DNA of 64,000 bases from NCBI RefSeq assembly GCF_023169885.1, contig NZ_AP025516.1, positions 434,001 through 498,000 on the forward strand. Reading direction: 5' to 3'. Positions 58,031 through 64,000 of this stretch are shown piece by piece. The position numbers were made by a program, and so were the translations under genes. The stretch is from Desulfofustis limnaeus (lineage in GTDB: Bacteria; Desulfobacterota; Desulfobulbia; Desulfobulbales; Desulfocapsaceae). The stretch's first letter is position 1. Each line of letters starts with the position of its first letter. The notes beneath the pieces were generated by a model. It was not told the DNA's origin. It made no database searches and saw only the letters and a program-made list of their open reading frames with translations.

Positions 58031-60700
58031 GTGAGTGACGAACTATACCTGGTGGATGGTAGCGCTTTCATCTACCGTGCTTTTCATGCCGTTGGCCCGC
58101 TCAGTAATCGAGACGGTCTGCCGACCAACGCCGTGTTCGGTTTCGCCAGTATGCTGCGCCGCCTGCTCAAGGAACGGCAGCCGACCTACCTGGCGGTGGC
58201 CTTTGACAGTAGGGGCCCGGGGTTTCGTCACGAGCTCTACCGTGCCTATAAGGCCAACCGGCCGGCCATGCCGGACGAACTGGCCTGTCAGATCCCCTAC
58301 ATCAAGGAGCTGGTGCAGGCACTTGGCCTGGTTAGCTTCGAACAGCCCGGCGTTGAGGCCGACGACCTGATCGCATCGGCGGTTTCTCGTCTTGACGCGG
58401 CGGAGCACCCCATCGTCATCGTGTCCGGAGACAAGGATCTGTTGCAGCTGGTCAACGATCGGGTCACGCTCTGGGACCCGATGAGCGACAAGGTCATGGA
58501 TCGGGCCGCGGTGGCTGCCAAATACCAGGTCGAACCGGAGCTGCTGCTGCAGAGCTTCGCGCTGATCGGCGACAGTTCCGACAATGTTCCCGGAGTCCCC
58601 GGCGTCGGCCCGAAAACCGCCGGCACCTTGATTCGCCAGTATGGGAGTCTGGAAGCATTGTACGATCAGGTTGACGGATTGAAGCAATCGAAAATGAAAC
58701 AAAACCTGCTCGAACATCGCGAGCAGGCCTTCCTGTCTCGGGACCTGATCCGTCTCAAACATGATTGCGCCGTACCGCCCACCATTGACGGCTATCGACT
58801 CGGCTCATCGGACCAGGAGCGGCTGAAGGGGTTGTATGCGGATCTCGGTTTTGCCAGTCTGCTCAAGGAGCTTGACACGGCCCGTCCGTTGGCTGGAGAT
58901 GATTTTCACTTGGTGACCAGCGAACATCAGTTGGCTGAGCTGGCTTCGATCTTACACCAGGCGGAGGTGCTGGCCATTGACACGGAGACCACTTCCCTGG
59001 ACAGTCGTACTGCCGGATTGGTGGGTATCTCGTTGTGCTGCGGACTTCCCTCCTGCTGGTATATCCCCGTCGGCCACCGAGACCGTGACGGGCAACCGCT
59101 GTCCGGGCAGGTGAGCCTCGAGGCGTTGCGGACGATGTTGCAGCCCGTACTGCAGTCGAAGAAGCTGCCGAAGATCGGGCATAATCTCAAATACGACTAC
59201 ACCGTTCTCGCCTGTGCCCTGGGTGTGGAATTAAAGGGTCCGTTGATCGACACCATGATTGCCGCCTATCTCACCGAGCCGGCGAGACGATCGCTGAAAC
59301 TGGACGACCTGTGTCGGGAGATCGATCTGAAATTGACCAGCTATGGCGAAGTTACCGGGGGGGACAAGCGCCAGGACGCGTTCGCTTATGTGGAGCCAGC
59401 CTCCGCCTGTCACTATTCCTGCGAGGATGTCTATGGGACGCTGGCCTTGTGGGAGCATCTGCAGCCGCGGCTCGAAGAAAAAGACATGGGTGGACTGTTT
59501 CACGAGATCGAAATGCCGCTGATGCCGATCCTGGCGAAGATGGAGATGACCGGCATCAAGGTCGATCCGGCACGGTTGGAGGCGCTTGCCGAGGAGTTTC
59601 GGGAAAAATTGGCAAGCCTGGAACAGCAGATCTATCAGGCGGCCGGTCATCCGTTCAACATCAACTCACCGCAGCAGTTGGGGACGGTGTTGTTCGAAGA
59701 GTTGGGTCTACCGCACGGCAAGAAGACCAAGACCGGTTATTCCACCGATGGCGCCGTCCTGGAAAAATTGGCGGTCGGTCACGAACTGCCGGCCCTGATT
59801 ATCGAATATCGTAATCTGGCCAAACTGCTTTCCACCTATGTGGACAAGCTGAAGCACCTGATCCACGGGGATACCGGCCGGGTTCATACCTCGTTCAACC
59901 AGACGGTGACGGCGACCGGCCGGCTCTCCAGCAGTAATCCGAACCTGCAAAACATCCCGGTCCGTGGCGAAGAGGGGGGACGGATCCGCGAGGCCTTCGT
60001 CGCCGAGGCGGGCAAGGTCTTTCTCTTTGCCGACTATTCACAGATCGATCTGCGGGTGCTGGCCCATTACTCGCAGGATACTGCTCTTCTTAAAGCGTTT
60101 CGCCAGGGCGAGGATATCCACACCCGCACGGCGGCGGAGATCTTCGGCGTTTCGCCGTTGTTGATAACACCGGAGATGCGGCGGGTGGCCAAGAGTATCA
60201 ATTTTGGCATTGTCTACGGCATGAGCAGCTTTGGCCTGTCCAATCAGCTGCAGATCAGCAGGGCAGAGGCGAAGAAATTCATCGACCGTTATTTCCAGCT
60301 GTACGCCGGCGTGCAGCGGTTTATGCAGGAAATCGTCGAGCAGGCCCGCCGGGACGGTTATGTCTCCACCCTGCTCAATCGACGGCGTTATTTGCCGGAG
60401 ATCAAGGCGGCCGACAAGGTTCGCCGAGAATTTGCCGAACGGGCCGCGATCAATACACCGATCCAGGGGACCGCGGCGGATATCATCAAACTGGCCATGC
60501 TCCGGGTCAACGAGCTGTTACGCGATCGGGATTCCCAGTGCCGAATGCTGCTGCAGATTCATGACGAACTGGTTTTCGAAGTGGATGAATCGTTCTGCGC
60601 CGCCATCAAAGGCGATATCCGCACCTGCATGGAACAGGCCCTGAGCCTGGACGTGCCGTTGGTGGTCAACATGGGCGAGGGGCGAAGCCTCGCCAAGTAG
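58031..60700 (+). CDS. polA: DNA polymerase I
   Basis: 889 aa. 5'-3' exonuclease domain (residues 1-290: LYLVDGSAFIYRAFHAVGPLSNRDGLPTNAVFGF; PGVEADDLIAS; GDSSDNVPGVPGVGPKTA). 3'-5' proofreading domain with intact acidic residues (AIDTETTSLD; IGHNLKYDYTVL; SCEDVYGTL). Polymerase domain motifs A (FADYSQIDLRVLAHYS), B (RRVAKSINFGIVYG) and C (LLQIHDELVFEV). It fills gaps and removes RNA primers. GTG start (VSDELYLVDGSAF) is preferred to a GTG 27 codons upstream because family members begin here; the ribosome site is weak (GGCAGG). Confidence 0.96.
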   Translation: MSDELYLVDGSAFIYRAFHAVGPLSNRDGLPTNAVFGFASMLRRLLKERQPTYLAVAFDSRGPGFRHELYRAYKANRPAMPDELACQIPYIKELVQALGLVSFEQPGVEADDLIASAVSRLDAAEHPIVIVSGDKDLLQLVNDRVTLWDPMSDKVMDRAAVAAKYQVEPELLLQSFALIGDSSDNVPGVPGVGPKTAGTLIRQYGSLEALYDQVDGLKQSKMKQNLLEHREQAFLSRDLIRLKHDCAVPPTIDGYRLGSSDQERLKGLYADLGFASLLKELDTARPLAGDDFHLVTSEHQLAELASILHQAEVLAIDTETTSLDSRTAGLVGISLCCGLPSCWYIPVGHRDRDGQPLSGQVSLEALRTMLQPVLQSKKLPKIGHNLKYDYTVLACALGVELKGPLIDTMIAAYLTEPARRSLKLDDLCREIDLKLTSYGEVTGGDKRQDAFAYVEPASACHYSCEDVYGTLALWEHLQPRLEEKDMGGLFHEIEMPLMPILAKMEMTGIKVDPARLEALAEEFREKLASLEQQIYQAAGHPFNINSPQQLGTVLFEELGLPHGKKTKTGYSTDGAVLEKLAVGHELPALIIEYRNLAKLLSTYVDKLKHLIHGDTGRVHTSFNQTVTATGRLSSSNPNLQNIPVRGEEGGRIREAFVAEAGKVFLFADYSQIDLRVLAHYSQDTALLKAFRQGEDIHTRTAAEIFGVSPLLITPEMRRVAKSINFGIVYGMSSFGLSNQLQISRAEAKKFIDRYFQLYAGVQRFMQEIVEQARRDGYVSTLLNRRRYLPEIKAADKVRREFAERAAINTPIQGTAADIIKLAMLRVNELLRDRDSQCRMLLQIHDELVFEVDESFCAAIKGDIRTCMEQALSLDVPLVVNMGEGRSLAK

Positions 60701-60745
60701 CCGCCGCGAGGAGGCGGTTCAAGCGCCGTTGGTCGATCTTATCCT

Positions 60746-62044
60746 TCAGCTGCGGGCCTCGAGCGGCACGAACGGGCGATGGACGATACCCTGATAGACC
60801 TGGCGTGGTCGTCCTATCCTGCTGCTCTCCTTGTCCGAATTCATCTCCTGCCAGTGGGCGATCCAGCCGGGTAGCCGGCCCAGTGCGAACATGACGGTGA
60901 ACATATTGGTGGGGATGCCCATGGCCCGGTAGATGATACCGGAGTAGAAGTCGACGTTGGGGTAGAGGTTACGGGATTGGAAATATTCGTCGTTGGCCAC
61001 CCGTTCCTCCAGTTCCATGGCCACCTCCAGCAACGGATCCGTGATATCCAGGGAGGCGAGAACGTCGTGGCAGACCTGCTTGATGATGGCGGCTCGCGGA
61101 TCGTAGGTCCGATAGACCCGATGACCGAAGCCGGACAGACGAAACGGGCTGTCCGGGTCTTTGGCCAAGGCGATATATTTGTCATAGCTTCGGTTGTCGG
61201 CGAGAATTCGCTCCAGCATGCGGATGACCGCCACGTTGGCGCCGCCGTGCAGCGGTCCCCAGAGGGCGCTGATGCCGGCCGAGATGGAGGGGTAGAGACG
61301 GACCCCGGCGCTGCCTACCAGCCGCACCGTTGACGTGGAACAATTCTGTTCGTGGTCGGCGTGGAGAATGAGCAGCTTGTTGAGCGCCGCAACGAGTACC
61401 GGCTCGATCTTGTACGGCATGTTCGGTCGATCGAACATCATGTTGAGGAAATTGGCGCAATAGCTCAGGTTGGCGCGGGGGTAGACGAGCGGGTGACCCA
61501 TGTTTTTCTTGTAGGAGAAGGCGGCAATGGTCCTGATCTTTGAGAGCAGGCGGGCCGTGGTGGTGGTGATGCCGCCGTAGGGGTCTTCATCCAGATCCAT
61601 TTCCGGGTAAAAATCGTGTAAACTGCCGACCATGGTGGAGAGGATCGACATGGGCGAGGCGTGGGGCGGAAAATGATCGAAAAAATGAATCATATCCTCA
61701 TGGATCAAGGCATACTTGCCCATGTCAAACTTGAATTTCTCCAGTTCATCGTAGGTGGGCAACTCCCCGGTCAGCAACAGGTAGGCCACTTCAACAAACA
61801 GGCAGTTTTCGGCAAGATCGACAATATCATAGCCGCGATAGCGTAAGATCCCCTGCTCACCGTCCAGATAGGTAATGGTCGATTCGCAGGAACCGGTATT
61901 CATGTAGCCGCTGTCCAGGGTGATATAACCGGTGTCGCGCAGCAACCCCCTGATGTCGATGGCCTTCTCACCGGTGGTGCTTTCGATGATTGGCAATTCG
62001 TAGGTGATGCCGTCAATGGTCAAACGGGCTTTTGGGTCAGACAT
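60746..62044 (-). CDS. gltA: Citrate synthase
   Basis: 432 aa. It condenses oxaloacetate and acetyl-CoA. Catalytic residues: His in LLILHADHEQNCSTSTVRLVGS, His in GPLHGGANVAVIRML, and Asp in YPNVDFYSGIIY. The N-terminal GDGQ-like block is SCESTITYLDGEQGILRYRGYDI, typical of the Gram-negative hexameric type. Start ATG at 62044 (MSDPKARLTIDG) with AAGGAGA 6 nt before; the upstream extension is not family-like. Citrate synthase links naturally to the acetate-activation genes in the window, though they are 43 kb away. Confidence 0.96.
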   Translation of the reverse strand: MSDPKARLTIDGITYELPIIESTTGEKAIDIRGLLRDTGYITLDSGYMNTGSCESTITYLDGEQGILRYRGYDIVDLAENCLFVEVAYLLLTGELPTYDELEKFKFDMGKYALIHEDMIHFFDHFPPHASPMSILSTMVGSLHDFYPEMDLDEDPYGGITTTTARLLSKIRTIAAFSYKKNMGHPLVYPRANLSYCANFLNMMFDRPNMPYKIEPVLVAALNKLLILHADHEQNCSTSTVRLVGSAGVRLYPSISAGISALWGPLHGGANVAVIRMLERILADNRSYDKYIALAKDPDSPFRLSGFGHRVYRTYDPRAAIIKQVCHDVLASLDITDPLLEVAMELEERVANDEYFQSRNLYPNVDFYSGIIYRAMGIPTNMFTVMFALGRLPGWIAHWQEMNSDKESSRIGRPRQVYQGIVHRPFVPLEARS

Positions 62045-62431
62045 GGCAGTCTCCTTGATAGATCGTGATGGATGACTATCGGCTGGTCGGGCCTGGTCGG
62101 GTCCGATATTCGTCGTCGTGCGGAAGAATAACGAAGCGTACAACCTGAAACGGGATGATCAGCCAGGTCGTCCAAGAACTGCAGCAGGCGCTGTCGTTGT
62201 CTTGGTCCGGAGCCGAGGCGGCCGGCTGGCCACCTCATCGGGAAAAACAGTATTGAAAGAAGCGAAGTATACCTACTATAGTCGGAACAGGCGGAATTAT
62301 CAATTTTCTTTTGCCGAGGCGGGAGTGCTCAGGTGTCCTCTGTATCGGCAGAAAACAGACAACGTCAGAGCGACCGCAACTGGTCGTCGGGAAGAGTTCG
62401 TATGGTTGGGTTACAGGAAGGACTTGATCAA
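62045..62431. promoter_or_regulatory. Divergent region between gltA and the Cys-rich hypothetical gene
   Basis: 387 bp. A plausible rightward promoter: TTGAAA (62253-62258), 18-nt spacer, TATAGT (62277-62282). No RNA gene or strong hairpin was seen. Confidence 0.45.
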
Positions 62432-63133
62432 ATGAGTATGCAGGAACTGGTCCGTTTCACGGTACCGGCAGAGGAATTGACTCTGGCGCTGGCGGTGATC
62501 GAGCGGTTTTCCAGAGATCGGCTGGCAAACGGCGTGTTGCGTCATTATTACACCTTCTTGCCGGAAGGGCGGGAAGAGATGGCCACCGACGTGCGGCTGG
62601 TGGCCCGTCAAGCTCAGCTGGCGCTGGTTGCCTTGGCCACCACCCAACACCGTTACCTGTATCTCTGTTCAGCCGGCGAGGTCGTGTTGCTGGGCGATTT
62701 CGACCGAGGCATCGACGATGAGGAGGTACTTGCATCGTTTGGCTGGGGCAGCGATGCCGAGTTTCGCTCGCGGTTTCCCTCCTTCGCCGATCTTGAAGAA
62801 TTGGCGGATGATGGGCCAGGCAACGATGCCGGGCCCGCCAGCTGCGTCGCCTGTGGGGTGGCTCCCGGAGAACTCCATGTGTTCGGCTGTCCGGTGGAAT
62901 TGTGCCCGTGGTGCGAAGGCCAGCTCAGTCGGTGCAACTGTCGATTCGATCAGCTGGACACCGATCAGATCGACAGCGACGAGCAGCTGGATCGCTTTGC
63001 CGATGTGTTGGCCGAAAAAGGGCGAGTGCCTTTTTCTGTTGACCAGAATCCGGCTTATCCCAGTGCCGGAACAGATGAGCCTCCGGCCGCCAGCGATGCT
63101 GATGGGCGGCCGGAGGGTGATTCGCAGGATTAA
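62432..63133 (+). CDS. Hypothetical protein with C-terminal Cys-rich motif
   Basis: 233 aa, not recognised. The N-terminal 130 residues are mixed alpha/beta (VRFTVPAEELTLALAVIERFSRDRLANGVLRHYY; RLVARQAQLALVALATTQHRYLYL). A compact Cys cluster follows at residues 135-175: CVACG, then GCPVELCPWCEGQLSRCNC, a probable zinc ribbon with eight Cys. The last 50 residues are acidic and Pro-rich. GGAAGGA lies about 9 nt before the chosen ATG; another in-frame ATG is at 62402. It overlaps the end of hflC by 4 bp, tail to tail. Confidence 0.65.
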   Translation: MSMQELVRFTVPAEELTLALAVIERFSRDRLANGVLRHYYTFLPEGREEMATDVRLVARQAQLALVALATTQHRYLYLCSAGEVVLLGDFDRGIDDEEVLASFGWGSDAEFRSRFPSFADLEELADDGPGNDAGPASCVACGVAPGELHVFGCPVELCPWCEGQLSRCNCRFDQLDTDQIDSDEQLDRFADVLAEKGRVPFSVDQNPAYPSAGTDEPPAASDADGRPEGDSQD

Positions 63134-64000
63134 TCCACCGTGTTTCGTTTGAGGTACCGGTAGAGATCGGAATCGGATGACAAGACCATTGAGGTGTTGC
63201 TGCCGATGACCTTAGAGTAGCTCTCCAGCGTCTTCAGATAGGCAAAGAATTCGGAATCCTGGTTGTATGCCTCGCCATAGATCCGGGTCGCCTCGGCGTC
63301 GGCTTTACCCCGTATCTGCACGGCTTCCCGGTTGGCGCCGGAGGTGATCTCGCGCAGTTCGCGATCGACGGTACCGAGGATCCGGGCCTTCTGACCTTCA
63401 CCGATGGAGCGTTTCTCGGCGGCGATCCGCTTACGTTCGGAGATCATCCGGTCGTAGACCCGTTCCCGGACGGTATCGATGTAATTGACCCGTTTGAAGA
63501 CCACGTCGAGAAGCTGGATGCCGTACTGAGGAGTTGCCCGCGAGGCGATATCCAAGACTTGGTCGGAGATGACGTCCCGTCCCCGTTCGGGTTTGGAGCC
63601 CGGCTCCTGGTTGGATGGGGTCATGTAATCCAAGGACCAGTCGGAACTGCGGATAATTTCGATCAGATTGTTCTTGTTGACCATATCGCGTACGGTACCG
63701 CCGATGATGTCGTTGAGCAGCGACTGGGCCCGATCGACGGTCCGTACCGCCTGCATGAAAGTCAGCGCGTCGACGATGCGCCAACGGGCGGTCACGTCCA
63801 GATAGACGAAGGTCTTATCGTTGGTCGGGATCTGGTTCGGCTCGCCGTTCCAGATGAAGATCCGCTTGTCGAACTCGTTGACCTTCTGGACAAAAGGCAT
63901 CTTGAAATAGATGCCGGCCTCTGTTTTCGGGGTACCGATCGGTTTGCCGAACTGGGTGATCATCACCTGGCGTCCTTCTTCAACGATGAAAAAGCCGTCG
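63130..64000 (-). CDS. hflC: HflC, SPFH-domain modulator of FtsH (5' end cut by window)
   Basis: The visible 290 residues run to the C-terminus. The SPFH/band-7 domain shows in GFFIVEEGRQVMITQFGKPIGTPKTEAGIYFKMPFVQKVNEFDKRI, then TARWRIVDALTFMQAV. A long coiled coil (VRERVYDRMISERKRIAAEKRSIGEGQKARILG) and GKADAEATRIYGEAYNQDSEFFAYLKTLESY complete the HflC pattern. It forms a membrane cage with HflK around FtsH. The N-terminal helix and hflK lie beyond the window. It converges on the Cys-rich gene. Confidence 0.93.
   Translation of the reverse strand, partial: DGFFIVEEGRQVMITQFGKPIGTPKTEAGIYFKMPFVQKVNEFDKRIFIWNGEPNQIPTNDKTFVYLDVTARWRIVDALTFMQAVRTVDRAQSLLNDIIGGTVRDMVNKNNLIEIIRSSDWSLDYMTPSNQEPGSKPERGRDVISDQVLDIASRATPQYGIQLLDVVFKRVNYIDTVRERVYDRMISERKRIAAEKRSIGEGQKARILGTVDRELREITSGANREAVQIRGKADAEATRIYGEAYNQDSEFFAYLKTLESYSKVIGSNTSMVLSSDSDLYRYLKRNTVD

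Overview
The window looks like about 64 kb of chromosome from a Gram-negative, anaerobic-type member of the Desulfobacterota, most like Desulfobulbales. This is an inference from gene content: outer-membrane TolC/MacAB-type export genes, fused TAXI-type and DctP-type TRAP transporters, an acetyl-CoA synthetase beside a sodium:solute symporter, a KamA-like radical SAM gene beside an ATP-grasp gene, and an HPF/cold-shock fusion. No rRNA or other species marker is present. Coding density is high. The only tRNA seen is tRNA-Ala(GGC).

Layout. 1-3.0 kb (minus strand): panB, a LarA-like 2-hydroxyacid racemase homologue and the start of a DctP TRAP receptor form one tight operon. 3.5-8.3 kb (plus): an efflux operon of TolC-like outer-membrane factor, MacA-like adaptor, ABC ATPase and FtsX-type permease. 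8.3-10 kb: a CsgG-like secreted protein and a 73-aa Cys-rich protein. 10.3-12.6 kb: a PAS hybrid histidine kinase split by one in-frame TAG. 13-22.2 kb: a probable acetate uptake and activation cluster with a symporter, a 28-residue membrane peptide, acetyl-CoA synthetase, a cNMP/CBS/DUF294 nucleotidyltransferase-like protein and a membrane PAS protein fused to a DEDDh exonuclease.

22.55-42.08 kb is an integrated genomic island of about 19.5 kb. It is flanked by a 13-bp direct repeat, GCTAGACGGGATC. The right copy lies in the 3' part of the tRNA-Ala gene, next to a P4-type integrase. Six copies of the 10-mer TACCCCCAAA lie only near the two island ends and look like recombinase or accessory-factor sites. 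The cargo is (i) a type I restriction-modification operon, hsdM-hsdS-DUF429-NucS-like-hsdR-YgjP-like, in which an insertion sequence has broken hsdS, and (ii) an operon of AlpA-like regulator, primase/ATPase, HTH/zinc protein and a second tyrosine recombinase. An IS4-type element lies between (ii) and the integrase.

42.4-48 kb is the rod-shape operon mreB-mreC-mreD-mrdA-rodA, followed by convergent hemH. 49-53 kb holds an HPF/cold-shock fusion and a convergent ATP-grasp plus KamA-like radical SAM operon. 53.6-57.9 kb is a TAXI-TRAP transporter with a universal stress protein. Then come polA, citrate synthase gltA, an unrecognised Cys-rich protein and hflC, which is cut by the window end.

The strongest candidates for undescribed biology are the nuclease-rich type I R-M operon with translationally coupled DUF429 and NucS-like genes, and the two-gene ATP-grasp/KamA-like operon preceded by a perfect 20-bp palindrome. 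The clearest sequence-level anomalies are the TAG in the hybrid kinase, the IS in hsdS whose precise removal restores a 425-codon frame, and the terminal TACCCCCAAA repeats.
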